Origin: Oryzobacter faecalis
Lineage (GTDB): Bacteria; Actinomycetota; Actinomycetes; Actinomycetales; Dermatophilaceae
Length of the DNA stretch: 64,000 nt
Direction: 5' to 3'
NCBI RefSeq assembly: GCF_046764005.1
Contig: NZ_JBKOFW010000005.1
Location: forward strand, 248,001-312,000
Part shown: positions 16,806 to 26,384 of the stretch, piece by piece
Position numbering within the stretch: the stretch's first letter is position 1
Layout: every line of letters starts with the position of its first letter
Position numbers and translations under genes: made by a program
Notes under the pieces: model-generated
What the model saw: only the letters and a program-made list of their open reading frames with translations
Told to the model about the DNA's origin: nothing
Database searches by the model: none

Positions 16806-16863
16806 CGAGTGGTCACGACGCGCTGATGTTCGAGCCCGGGCATCAGCGTGTCGCGGCCACTCG
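16806..16863. repeat. large imperfect palindrome between menD and menJ
   Basis: The arms at 16806-16828 and 16841-16863 are 23 nt each, with 20 pairs matched and a 12-nt loop (TTCGAGCCCGGG). The left arm starts CGAGTGGTCACGACG. GAGTC is repeated just before it. It could end the menD transcript, but it has no T-run and its size is unlike ordinary terminators. It is not a copy of the 42-nt family. Confidence 0.7.
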
Positions 16864-16927
16864 ACCGGGGGGCTGGACGAAAGCGAGGGAGGGCGGGGGC
16901 GGATTCGGCCGGAGGACGCCGGGTTGC

Positions 16928-16933
16928 GAGAAT
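16928..16933 (+). promoter_or_regulatory. candidate -10 (GAGAAT) of the menJ-like gene, leaderless
   Basis: GAGAAT lies 6 nt before GTG 16940. It supports that start and separate transcription from menD. Confidence 0.4.
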
Positions 16934-16939
16934 GCCCGG

Positions 16940-18196
16940 GTGACCGTGACCCCCGAGCGCACCGCTCCGGAGCCCCCCACCCGCACCGACGTCCTCGTCG
17001 TCGGTGCCGGCCCCGCCGGATCGGCGGCCGCGGCGTGGGCGGCCCGCTCCGGCCGTGACGTCGTCCTCGCCGACGCGGCGACCTTCCCGCGCGACAAGAC
17101 GTGCGGCGACGGCCTGACACCGCGCGCCATCGACGAGCTCGACCGGCTCGGCCTCGGCGACTGGGTCCGTGAGCACACCGTCAACCAGGGCCTGCGGGCC
17201 CACGGCTTCGGCCAGACCCTCCACCTGCCGTGGCCGGGCGGCACCCTGCCCGACCACGGGTCGGCCGTCGCGCGCACCGAGCTCGACGACCGCATCCGCA
17301 CCACGGCCCTCGACGACGGCGCGACCGGCGTCGAGGGCGCCAAGGCCGTCGACGCGACGGTCGAGGGTGGACGGGTCCGCAGCGTCACCTTCAGGCGCGG
17401 CACCGAGACCTTCGACATCGCCTGCGAACGGCTCGTCGTCGCCGACGGCGTCCGCTCCGGCCTCGGCAAGGTGCTCGGCCGCGAGTGGCACCAGGACACC
17501 GTCTACGCCGTCGCCGGCCGCTGCTACGTCGACTCCGACCGCGCCGACGACCCGTGGATCAGCAGCCACCTCGAGCTGCGCGCCGACACCGGCGAGGCGC
17601 TCCCGGGCTACGGCTGGATCTTCCCCCTCGGCGGCGGGCAGGTGAACGTCGGCGTCGGCACCCTCGCGACGACGAAGCGCCCGGCCGACGTCGCGATCAA
17701 GCCCCTCATGCGGCACTACACCGACGAGCGCCGCGCCGACTTCGGCCTCAGCGGCGAGCAGCGGCTGCCGACGAGCGCGCTGCTCCCGATGGGCGGCGCC
17801 GTGAGCAACGTCGCCGGCTCCAACTGGGCGCTCGTCGGCGACGCCGCCGCCTGCGTCAACCCGCTCAACGGCGAGGGCATCGACTACGGCCTCGAGACCG
17901 GGCGCCTGCTCGTCGACCACCTCGACGACGACCTCGCCACCGTCTGGCCGGCCCTGCTGCGCGACCACTACGGCGAGGCCTTCTCCATCGCCCGGCGCCT
18001 CGCCGGCGTCTTCACGACCCCGAGGGTGCTCAGCGCCCTGGGGCCGGTCGGCATGCGCAGCGACTGGCTGATGACGCTCGCGCTGCGCTGGATGGGCAAC
18101 CTCGTCACCGACGAGGACCGCGACCGCTCGGCCCGCGTGTGGCGCTGGGCCGGCCGCCGCTCGGTGGCCGTCGACGCCCGCCCGCCCTTCACCTGA
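16940..18196 (+). CDS. geranylgeranyl-reductase-family flavoprotein, probable menaquinone reductase (MenJ-like)
   Basis: 418 residues. FAD motif VVGAGPAGSAAAAWAARSG, then FPRDKTCGDGLTPRAIDEL, the substrate-side YGWIFPLGGGQVNVGVG and the second FAD motif WALVGDAAACVNPLNGEGID. Members saturate isoprenoid double bonds; mycobacterial MenJ hydrogenates one unit of menaquinone. The position between menD and menF/menG makes menaquinone the most likely substrate, which would give partially saturated MK(H2/H4). Geranylgeranyl lipid saturation is the alternative. GTG 16940 is preferred because of the hexamer spacing; GTG 16946 is possible. It is convergent with menF across a palindrome. Confidence 0.85.
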   Translation: MTVTPERTAPEPPTRTDVLVVGAGPAGSAAAAWAARSGRDVVLADAATFPRDKTCGDGLTPRAIDELDRLGLGDWVREHTVNQGLRAHGFGQTLHLPWPGGTLPDHGSAVARTELDDRIRTTALDDGATGVEGAKAVDATVEGGRVRSVTFRRGTETFDIACERLVVADGVRSGLGKVLGREWHQDTVYAVAGRCYVDSDRADDPWISSHLELRADTGEALPGYGWIFPLGGGQVNVGVGTLATTKRPADVAIKPLMRHYTDERRADFGLSGEQRLPTSALLPMGGAVSNVAGSNWALVGDAAACVNPLNGEGIDYGLETGRLLVDHLDDDLATVWPALLRDHYGEAFSIARRLAGVFTTPRVLSALGPVGMRSDWLMTLALRWMGNLVTDEDRDRSARVWRWAGRRSVAVDARPPFT

Positions 18197-18207
18197 CCTC
18201 CTCGGCT

Positions 18208-18249
18208 CGTGTGCTCAGGTGGCTGCGCGGGCGACCACGTGGGCACACG
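18208..18249. repeat. 42-nt palindromic repeat, copy 2 (menJ-menF convergent gap)
   Basis: Same arms as copy 1 (CGTGTGCTCAGGTGG at the left) with loop CTGCGCGGGCGA. The right arm has CCACGTGGGCACACG, so two pairs are altered. It lies 11 nt after the menJ-like stop and 18 nt before the menF stop, where it could end both transcripts. Confidence 0.85.
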
Positions 18250-18267
18250 ACCCGAGGATGAGGTGGG

Positions 18268-19602
18268 TCAGGGAGCGGGGGAGGTCGCGGTGAGGGCGTC
18301 GCGCATCGGCACGAACTTCGCCGACGACTCCGCCACCTCGGCCTCCGGGTCGGACCCGGCGACGATGCCGCAGCCCGCGTAGAGCCGGATGCGCGACGGG
18401 TCGTCGGCCGACACGGCGCCGCAGCGCAGCGCGATGCCCCACTCGCCGTCACCCGTGGCGTCGATCCACCCGACCGGGCCGGCGTAGCGGCCCCGGTCCA
18501 TGTGCTCGAGCTCGGCGATGACGGCGTCGGCGTCGGCGGTCGGGGTGCCGCACACGGCGGCCGAGGGGTGCAGCGAGGACGCCAGGGTCAGCGAGGACGC
18601 GTCGTCGACGAGGACCCCCGCCACGTCGGTCGCGAGGTGCATGACGTTGGACAGGTGGAGGACGAACGGCGCCTCGGGCACGTTCATCGACGAGCAGTGG
18701 GGGGCCAGGGCCTCGGCGACCGACCGCACGGCGTACTCGTGCTCCTCGAGGTCCTTCGAGGACCGGGCCAGCGAGGCCGCGAGGGCGAGGTCGTGCTCGT
18801 CGTCGCCGGTGCGCCGGATCGTCCCGGCGAGCACCCGCGAGGTGACGAGGCCCTTCTCGCGCCGCACGAGCAGCTCGGGGGTGGCCCCCACGAGCCCGTC
18901 GACGGCGAAGACCCACGTCGTGTCGTACTGCTCCGCGAGTCGGTGCAGCAGCCAGCGGACGTCGAGGGAGGACGACGCCGTCACCTCGAGGTCGCGCGCG
19001 AGCACCACCTTGTCGAGGGAGCCGTCGGTGATCCGCGAGACGGCCTCCGCCACGGCACCCGCCCACTCGGCGGGCGACAGGGCGCCGTCGGCGAACGCGA
19101 CGTCGCGCGGCGCGGACGGCGCCGGCTGCACCCGCACCTCGGGGACGCGCGGCACGGCGGCCACGGACGGCGCCGACTCGACCCCCACCGTCGTCAGCCA
19201 GGCGAGACCGCCGCGCTTGCCGACGACGACCTGGGGCACGACGAGCGTCCCCCCGGCGGGCGACCCGGCCGCGTACGAGACCGACCCGAAGGCCACCGGT
19301 CCCGTGCCGGGGCGGTCGACCTCGTCGCGGACCACGGCGGTGCCGACGAGCGTGGACCACCAGTGCTCGAGCTCGGCCATCCGCTCCGGCCCGGAGGCCG
19401 TGTGCGAGGCGGCGCGACCCCATCCGACGAGGCCCTCACCGCGACGCACCCACGACACGACGTCGCGCGCGTCGCGCGCGGGCACGAGCGACAGGAGGGC
19501 GTCGCCGAGCTCCGGGGGGAGCGGGACGGTTCGGGACACGAGAGGCGCGGCGGCCGCCCCGATCGCGTCGGTCGACCGCTCGCCCGCGGGCAGCGAGGTC
19601 AT
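18268..19602 (-). CDS. menF: MenF, menaquinone-specific isochorismate synthase
   Basis: Chorismate-utilising enzyme converting chorismate to isochorismate. The 444-residue protein ends in the conserved chorismate-binding domain: LDKVVLARD, GATPELLVRR, LAGTIRRTGDDEHD, SLHPSAAVCGTP, RGRYAGPVGWID and LYAGCGIVAGSDPEAEVAES. ATG 19602 is chosen, 8 nt after TATCCT; the frame is open for 16 more codons. The location among men genes argues for menaquinone rather than siderophore or salicylate synthesis. It is divergent from menG across a triple palindromic repeat. Confidence 0.93.
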   Translation of the reverse strand: MTSLPAGERSTDAIGAAAAPLVSRTVPLPPELGDALLSLVPARDARDVVSWVRRGEGLVGWGRAASHTASGPERMAELEHWWSTLVGTAVVRDEVDRPGTGPVAFGSVSYAAGSPAGGTLVVPQVVVGKRGGLAWLTTVGVESAPSVAAVPRVPEVRVQPAPSAPRDVAFADGALSPAEWAGAVAEAVSRITDGSLDKVVLARDLEVTASSSLDVRWLLHRLAEQYDTTWVFAVDGLVGATPELLVRREKGLVTSRVLAGTIRRTGDDEHDLALAASLARSSKDLEEHEYAVRSVAEALAPHCSSMNVPEAPFVLHLSNVMHLATDVAGVLVDDASSLTLASSLHPSAAVCGTPTADADAVIAELEHMDRGRYAGPVGWIDATGDGEWGIALRCGAVSADDPSRIRLYAGCGIVAGSDPEAEVAESSAKFVPMRDALTATSPAP

Positions 19603-19610
19603 CACGCAGG

Positions 19611-19616
19611 AGGATA
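19611..19616 (-). promoter_or_regulatory. candidate -10 (TATCCT) of menF, leaderless
   Basis: TATCCT on the minus strand is followed by 8 nt and the menF ATG. It is the best hexamer of the set of leaderless promoters in the window. Confidence 0.5.
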
Positions 19617-19671
19617 CGGCGCGCACCCCGGAGTCCCGGCATCGCCTCACGGAACCCTCGCCCTCCGGCCG

Positions 19672-19836
19672 CGTGTGCTCACCCGGCGGCCCAGGCGACC
19701 GCCTGGGCGCACGCGCGCACCCTGGACGAGCCGCGTGTGCTCACCCGGCTGCCCAGGTGACCGCCTGGGCACACGCGAGGCCCTGAACGAGCCGCGTGTG
19801 CTCACCCGGCTGCCCGGGCGACCGCCGGGGCACACG
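19672..19836. repeat. three tandem 42-nt palindromic repeats (copies 3-5) in the menF-menG gap
   Basis: Copies at 19672-19713, 19734-19775 and 19795-19836, with a period of 62 and 61 nt and conserved spacers (CCTGGACGAGC, CCTGAACGAGC). They keep the outer CGTGTGCTCA and CACACG ends but have ACCCGG in place of AGGTGG. Copies 3 and 4 gain a perfect inner hairpin, GCCCAGGC with GCCTGGGC and loop GACC. Three near-identical units in a divergent promoter gap suggest either local amplification or a role in expression. There are too few units and no cas genes for a CRISPR. Confidence 0.85.
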
Positions 19837-19900
19837 CGAGCACCCTGGACGGGGAGGTGGGCCGTCAGGTGGGCGCCGGCGCAGTGGGAGGATGACGCGC

Positions 19901-20593
19901 ATGAGCCGTGCCTCCCTCGACAAGGACCCCCGCGACGTCGCCGCGATGTTCGACGACGTCGCGAGCAAGTACGACGTGACGAACGACGTGCTGAGCCTGG
20001 GGCAGGACCGGCTGTGGCGTCGCGCCGTCGTCGCCGCCTGCGAGGCGCGGCCCGGCCAGACCGTCCTCGACATCGCCGCGGGCACCGGCACGAGCAGCGA
20101 GCCCTTCGCCGACGACGGCGTCGACGTCGTCCCCGCCGACTTCTCGCTCGGGATGCTGCGGGTGGGCCACCGCCGCCGCTCGGACCTCGGGTTCACCGCC
20201 GCCGACGCGATGAACCTGCCCTTCGCCGACGAGAGCTTCGACGTCGTGACGATGAGCTTCGGGCTGCGCAACGTCGCCGACCCGGACGCCGCGCTGCGCG
20301 AGTTCCTCCGCGTCACCAAGCCGGGTGGACGCCTCGTCGTGTGCGAGTTCAGCAGCCCGACGAACGCCGCGTTCCGCACGGTCTACAGCCGCTACCTCAT
20401 GCGCGCCCTGCCCGCGGTCGCGCGCAGGGTGAGCAGCAACCCGGAGAGCTACGTCTACCTCGCCGAGTCGATCCGGGCGTGGCCCGACCAGCGCGCCCTC
20501 GCGCACCGCGTGCAGGCCGCGGGCTGGGAGGACGTGCAGTGGCGCGACCTCTCCGGCGGCATCGTCGCCCTCCACCGCGCGACGAAGCGCTGA
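19901..20593 (+). CDS. menG: MenG/UbiE, demethylmenaquinone methyltransferase
   Basis: SAM-dependent C-methylation of demethylmenaquinone, the last step of the pathway. The 230-residue protein has FDDVASKYDVTNDVLSLG, SAM motif VLDIAAGTGTSS, MSFGLRNVADPDAALREFLR, KPGGRLVVCEFS, and the UbiE-family YVYLAESIRAWPDQ and GGIVALHRA. ATG 19901 is chosen over ATG 19892 because GGGAGG lies 9 nt upstream. A Rex-operator-bearing gap separates it from the nuo operon. Confidence 0.95.
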   Translation: MSRASLDKDPRDVAAMFDDVASKYDVTNDVLSLGQDRLWRRAVVAACEARPGQTVLDIAAGTGTSSEPFADDGVDVVPADFSLGMLRVGHRRRSDLGFTAADAMNLPFADESFDVVTMSFGLRNVADPDAALREFLRVTKPGGRLVVCEFSSPTNAAFRTVYSRYLMRALPAVARRVSSNPESYVYLAESIRAWPDQRALAHRVQAAGWEDVQWRDLSGGIVALHRATKR

Positions 20594-20651
20594 CCTCGCA
20601 GGCTTCGACGAGGTAAGGCCCCCCTCAGTGCGTCCGGCATTTCGGGAGTCG

Positions 20652-20682
20652 TAGAGTTGCGCCGATCGTGAAGACATTCACA
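20652..20682 (+). promoter_or_regulatory. nuo operon promoter (-10 TAGAGT) with Rex-type operator
   Basis: CGTGAAGACATTCACA at 20667-20682 has perfect GTGAA/TTCAC arms and differs from the Streptomyces Rex operator TGTGAACGCGTTCACA in its first base and in the four central bases. It starts about 10 nt after TAGAGT (20652-20657), so it would cover the region just after the transcription start, where a repressor blocks. Rex senses the NADH/NAD ratio and controls nuo operons in actinomycetes (family knowledge). The leader to nuoA would be about 200 nt. Confidence 0.6.
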
Positions 20683-20861
20683 AGCACCCTCGAGGCCTCA
20701 GTGACGACCGCACACCGCGCCCTCCGGCGCCCCGCTCCCGGGAGGACCACCTCCCCGGGTGTGCCGTACGTCACTCCCCCTAGGATGGCCGGGACGCCGC
20801 ACCTCGACCCGTCCGCCCCGCCCCGGACGCACCCGAGCACCGAAAGGGGAGTTGTCGCCCG
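20683..20861 (+). promoter_or_regulatory. long nuoA leader, with a possible second -10 (TAGGAT at 20781)
   Basis: There are 268 bp between menG and nuoA. Besides the Rex site, TAGGAT at 20781-20786 could start a shorter, Rex-independent transcript near 20793. A 65-codon open frame starting at 20668 coincides with the Rex box and lacks a ribosome site, so I do not call it a gene. nuoA has an AAAGGGGAG site at about 20841. Confidence 0.3.
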
Positions 20862-21224
20862 ATGAACAACCCCTACGTCCCGCTGCTGATCCTGCTGGCC
20901 CTCGGTTTCGGCTTCGCCCTGCTCTCGGTGGGCACGAGCCTCGTCGTCGGCCCGAAGCGCTACAACCGCGCGAAGCTCGAGGCCTACGAGTGCGGGATCC
21001 AGCCCACGCCGCGCGCCGCGGGTGGTGGCCGCGTGCCGATCAAGTACTTCCTCACGGCGATGCTCTTCATCATCTTCGACATCGAGGCCGTGTTCCTGTA
21101 CCCCTTCGCGGTGGCCTTCGACCAGCTGGGGCTGTTCGCCCTCGTCGAGATGGTCCTGTTCATCCTCACCGTGTTCGTCGCCTACGCCTACGTGTGGAAG
21201 CGCGGGGGGCTGGAGTGGGACTGA
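20862..21224 (+). CDS. nuoA: NuoA, complex I subunit A
   Basis: Membrane subunit of NADH:menaquinone oxidoreductase. 120 residues with three transmembrane helices. The loop has KLEAYECGIQPTPRA, holding the mobile Cys, followed by IKYFLTAMLFIIFDIEAVFL with the Asp-Glu pair near the quinone channel, then FLYPFAV. First gene of a 14-gene operon whose other members mostly overlap by 1-8 nt; after nuoA there is an unusual 61-nt gap. Confidence 0.97.
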   Translation: MNNPYVPLLILLALGFGFALLSVGTSLVVGPKRYNRAKLEAYECGIQPTPRAAGGGRVPIKYFLTAMLFIIFDIEAVFLYPFAVAFDQLGLFALVEMVLFILTVFVAYAYVWKRGGLEWD

Positions 21225-21226
21225 GC

Positions 21227-21262
21227 ACCGCACCGACCGCACGGACCGCACGAACCGCACCC
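21227..21262 (+). repeat. 9-nt tandem repeat ACCGCACNN, four units, nuoA-nuoB gap
   Basis: Four consecutive units (ACCGCACCG, ACCGCACGG, ACCGCACGA, ACCGCACCC) and a degenerate fifth fill most of the only sizeable gap inside the nuo operon. A short repeat of this kind can change copy number by slippage and would alter the nuoA-nuoB spacing. It is not coding in either gene. Confidence 0.75.
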
Positions 21263-21285
21263 GACTGCACCGCCGAGGAGGCGTG

Positions 21286-21885
21286 ATGGGACTCGAGGAG
21301 AAGCTGCCCGCGGGGTTCGTCCTCACGACGCTCGAGAACGTCGCCGGCTACATGCGCAAGGCCTCGATCTGGCCGGCCACCTTCGGCCTGGCCTGCTGCG
21401 CCATCGAGATGATGGCCGTCGGGACCCCCGACTACGACATCGCCCGCTTCGGCATGGAGCGCTTCAGCGCCACCCCGCGCCAGGCCGACCTGATGATCGT
21501 CGCGGGCCGGGTCAGCCAGAAGATGGCGCCGGTCGTCCGCCAGGTGTACGACCAGATGCCCAACCCCAAGTGGGTCATCTCGATGGGCGTGTGCGCCAGC
21601 TCGGGCGGGATGTTCAACAACTACGCGATCGTCCAGGGCGTCGACCACATCATCCCCGTCGACATCTACCTGCCCGGCTGTCCGCCGCGACCGGAGATGC
21701 TGCTCAACGCGATCATCGAGCTGCACGACCAGATCCAGAACAGCAAGCTCGGCGTCAACCGCATCGCGGCCGCCCGCGCCGCCGAGGAGGCCGCCCTGCG
21801 CGCGACCCCGACCTCGCTCATGGCGCCCACCCACGACCACCTCGCGCACCTCGCGGCGCCGGCCGGGAAGAACCTGCTCGCATGA
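21286..21885 (+). CDS. nuoB: NuoB, complex I subunit B (N2 cluster)
   Basis: Peripheral-arm subunit that carries the terminal [4Fe-4S] cluster N2. 199 residues; the cluster cysteines are in GLACCAIEMMAVG, MGVCASSGG and LPGCPPRPE, with ATPRQADLMIVAGRVSQKM between them. The C-terminal tail of about 40 residues is Ala-rich and beyond the core fold. ATG 21286 follows GAGGAGG by 6 nt; the open frame upstream crosses nuoA. The stop overlaps the nuoC ATG. Confidence 0.97.
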   Translation: MGLEEKLPAGFVLTTLENVAGYMRKASIWPATFGLACCAIEMMAVGTPDYDIARFGMERFSATPRQADLMIVAGRVSQKMAPVVRQVYDQMPNPKWVISMGVCASSGGMFNNYAIVQGVDHIIPVDIYLPGCPPRPEMLLNAIIELHDQIQNSKLGVNRIAAARAAEEAALRATPTSLMAPTHDHLAHLAAPAGKNLLA

Positions 21886-22726
21886 CCGACGAGAAGAAGA
21901 CCGACGACGGTCCCGAGCTCGAGGACGCCGACGTGCAGGCGGTCCCCGACAAGGTGATCGACAGCCCCGAGACCTCCACCGTCGACGACCCCGATGCGCT
22001 CCGACCCGCCCACAGCGCGAACATCGCGACCTGGCAGGAGATCGCCGAGGGCGACGGCACGCCGGTGCAGGTCGGCGAGCGCCGCGGCATGTTCGGCCCG
22101 CGCGACGGCCAGGACACCACCGGCTACGGCGGCCTCGTCACCCCGACGCTCTTCCCCGGCGCCAGCCCGCGCCCCTACGGCTCGTACTTCGACGAGCTCG
22201 CCGACACCCTCGCCGGCGCCCTCACCGAGGCCGGCGGCCCCACCGCCAACGAGGCGGTCGAGAAGGTCGTCGTCGACCGGGGCGAGCTCACCCTCTTCGT
22301 CCGCCGCGAGCACCTCCTCGCCGTGGCGCGCGTCCTGCGCGACCACCCCGGCCTGCGGTTCGAGATGTGCATGGGCGTCTCCGGCGTCCACTACCTCGAG
22401 GACGAGGGCCGCGAGCTCCACGCGGTCTACCCGCTGCTGTCGATCACCCACGGCAGCCGGCGCGTGCGCGTCGAGGTCACCGCCCCCGACGCCGACCCGC
22501 ACATCCCGTCGGTCGTGTCGGTCTGGCCCGGCAACGACTGGCACGAGCGCGAGACCTGGGACATGTTCGGAATCGTGTTCGACGGCCACCCCGCGCTGAC
22601 CCGCATCCTCATGCCCGACGACTGGCCCGGCCACCCGCAGCGCAAGGACTACCCGCTCGGCGGCATCCCCGTCGAGTACAAGGGCGGCGTCGTACCCCCG
22701 CCCGACGAGCGGAGGGTGTACTCCTG

Positions 22727-22727
<1 letters not shown>
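21882..22727 (+). CDS. nuoC: NuoC, complex I subunit C (30 kDa)
   Basis: Peripheral-arm subunit. 281 residues with an acidic N-terminal extension of about 60 residues (MTDEKKTDDGPELEDADVQA) that is longer than in most bacteria. The core has FEMCMGVSGVHY and the family signature ERETWDMFGIVFDGHP, followed by DDWPGHPQRKDYPLGG. ATG 21882 overlaps the nuoB stop, and the nuoC stop overlaps the nuoD start by 1 nt. Confidence 0.97.
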
Positions 22728-24126
<1,399 letters not shown>

Positions 24127-24127
<1 letters not shown>

Positions 24128-25062
24128 TGGCCCACGACTTCGGCCTCCAGACCGCATCCGGTCACCTCACGGTCAGTGAGGAGTCCAAGGAGCCGTACCC
24201 CGCCGACGTCGAGGCGCAGTTCCGCGCCGACGCCGCCGAGGTCATCGCGCGCTACCCCGAGAAGCGCTCGGCCCTCCTGCCGCTGCTGCACCTCGTGCAG
24301 TCGGTCGACGGCTACGTCACCGGGCGCGGCATCGACCTGTGCGCCGAGCTGCTCGACCTCACGACCGCCGAGGTCAGCGGCGTCGCGACGTTCTACACGC
24401 AGTACAAGCGCCACCCCAACGGCGAGTACACGGTCGGTGTCTGCACCAACACGCTGTGCGCGGTCATGGGCGGCGACGAGATCTGGGACGCCGTCTCCGA
24501 GCACCTGGGCATCGGCCACGACGAGACGACCGACGACGGCAAGATCACCCTCGAGCGCATCGAGTGCAACGCGGCGTGCGACTACGCCCCGGTCGTCATG
24601 GGCAACTGGGAGTTCTTCGACAACCAGACCGTCGGCTCCACGATCGAGCTCGTCGACCGGCTGCGCGCGGGTGAGGACGTCCGCCCCACCCGCGGCCCCG
24701 CCCGCCTGTGCACCTTCAAGCAGGTGAGCCGCGTGCTCGCCGGCTTCCACGACGGCCTCGCCGACGAGGGCGTGGGCGCCGGCCCGGCCTCCCTCGTCGG
24801 GCTCGAGCTCGCCAAGCGCAACGGCTGGACCGCTCCCGAGGGCGCGAGCGCCGGTGGCGCCGGGACGTCCGCACCGGTCACCCCCGGCAACACCGAGGTC
24901 ACCCCCGCCCACGACGAGGCGAAGGCCCCGAAGGCGGAGGAGGCCGCGGTCGCCAACGCCGCCGACGACACCCCGGCCGAGGACGAGGCGAAGGCGGCCG
25001 GCACGCCCGCGGCCGGACGCACCGCGAAGAAGGCGACTCCCAAGAAGGCGAAGGACGCGTGA
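24127..25062 (+). CDS. nuoE: NuoE, complex I subunit E (24 kDa, 2Fe-2S) with long C-terminal tail
   Basis: Thioredoxin-fold subunit with the N1a [2Fe-2S] cluster: cysteines in VCTNTLCAVMGG and IECNAACDYAP. The core ends near residue 225. About 85 further residues are Ala/Lys/Glu-rich and end in KKATPKKAKDA, a disordered basic tail not needed for the cluster. Such tails are seen in some actinobacterial NuoE; their role is unknown. It overlaps nuoD and nuoF by 1 nt each. Confidence 0.97.
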
Positions 25063-26384
25063 TGGCGAGCACCCTGACCCCGATCCTGTCGAAGTTCTGG
25101 GACGACCCCCGGAGCTGGACGCTCGAGACCTACGCGCGGCACGACGGCTACAAGGCGCTCGACAAGGCGCTCGGCATGGCGCCGGCCGCGATCATCCAGG
25201 CCGTCAAGGACTCCAGCCTGCGCGGCCGCGGCGGTGCGGGCTTCCCCACCGGCATGAAGTGGTCCTTCATGGCCCCGCCGGACGGCGGTGCACGCTACCT
25301 CGTCGTCAACGCCGACGAGTCCGAGCCGGGCACCTGCAAGGACATCCCGCTGATGATGGCGAACCCGCACGTCCTCATCGAGGGCGTCGCCATCTCCTCG
25401 TTCGCCATCGGGTGCGAGCACGCCTTCATCTACCTGCGTGGCGAGGTCGTCCACGTCTACCGCCGCCTGCTGCGCGCGGTCGAGGAGGCCTACGCGGCAG
25501 GGCACCTCGGCGACGACGTGCACGGCACCGGCGTCAACCTCCACATCACCGTGCACGCCGGCGCGGGTGCCTACATCTGCGGCGAGGAGACCGCGCTCCT
25601 CGACTCCCTCGAGGGCCGCCGCGGCCAGCCGCGGAGCAAGCCGCCGTTCCCCGGCGCGCAGGGGCTCTACGCCCGCCCGACCTCGGTCAACAACGTCGAG
25701 TCGATCGCCTCGGTCCCCGGGATCATCCTCGAGGGCGTCGACTGGTTCACCGGCATGGGCACCGAGAAGTCCACCGGGTTCGGCATCTTCAGCCTGTCCG
25801 GCCACGTGAGGAACCCCGGCCAGTTCGAGGCGCCGCTCGGCATCACCCTGCGCGAGCTGCTCGAGATGGCCGGCGGGATGCGCGACCCCGACAAGGCGAT
25901 CAAGTTCTGGACGCCCGGCGGCTCGTCGACACCGCTGTTCACGGCCGAGCACCTCGACGTCCCGCTCGACTTCGAGTCGGTCGGGGCGGCGGGCTCCATG
26001 CTCGGGACCCGCGCCCTGCAGATCTTCGACGAGACGACCTGCGTCGTGCGCGCCGTCGACCGCTGGACCGACTTCTACAAGCACGAGTCGTGCGGCAAGT
26101 GCACCCCCTGCCGCGAGGGCACGTGGTGGCTCAAGCAGATCCTCGGCCGCCTCGAGCAGGGCGAGGGGAGCGAGGAGGACCTCGACAAGCTCCTCGACAT
26201 CTGCGACAACATCCTCGGTCGCAGCTTCTGCGCGCTCGGCGACGGTGCCACGAGCCCCATCACGAGCTCGATCCAGTACTTCCGCGACGAGTACGTCGCC
26301 CACCTCACCCACGGTGGGTGCCCGTTCGACCGCCACGCCTCGACGCTGTTCGCCAAGGACGAGAAGGAAAGCGTGACCGCATGA
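25062..26384 (+). CDS. nuoF: NuoF, complex I subunit F (51 kDa, NADH/FMN site)
   Basis: NADH-oxidising subunit with FMN and cluster N3. 440 residues: GRGGAGFPTGMKW for NADH/FMN, VVNADESEPGTCKD, AGAYICGEETALLDSLEG, and the N3 ligands ESCGKCTPCREG plus SFCALGDGA. The complete residue set shows a functional NADH-accepting enzyme. It overlaps nuoE by 1 nt and nuoG by 4 nt. Confidence 0.98.
   Translation: MASTLTPILSKFWDDPRSWTLETYARHDGYKALDKALGMAPAAIIQAVKDSSLRGRGGAGFPTGMKWSFMAPPDGGARYLVVNADESEPGTCKDIPLMMANPHVLIEGVAISSFAIGCEHAFIYLRGEVVHVYRRLLRAVEEAYAAGHLGDDVHGTGVNLHITVHAGAGAYICGEETALLDSLEGRRGQPRSKPPFPGAQGLYARPTSVNNVESIASVPGIILEGVDWFTGMGTEKSTGFGIFSLSGHVRNPGQFEAPLGITLRELLEMAGGMRDPDKAIKFWTPGGSSTPLFTAEHLDVPLDFESVGAAGSMLGTRALQIFDETTCVVRAVDRWTDFYKHESCGKCTPCREGTWWLKQILGRLEQGEGSEEDLDKLLDICDNILGRSFCALGDGATSPITSSIQYFRDEYVAHLTHGGCPFDRHASTLFAKDEKESVTA

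Noticed and set aside
18449..19423. Second minus-strand frame across menF
   Set aside because: Arg/Gly-rich shadow of menF in another frame.
19672..19836. CRISPR-like array (three repeats, regular spacing)
   Set aside because: The spacers are near identical, the unit is found singly elsewhere, and no cas gene is present. It is a tandem palindromic repeat.
20668..20865. A 65-codon frame before nuoA starting at GTG
   Set aside because: Its start lies inside the Rex-type operator, it has no ribosome site, and its product is low complexity. Treated as leader.
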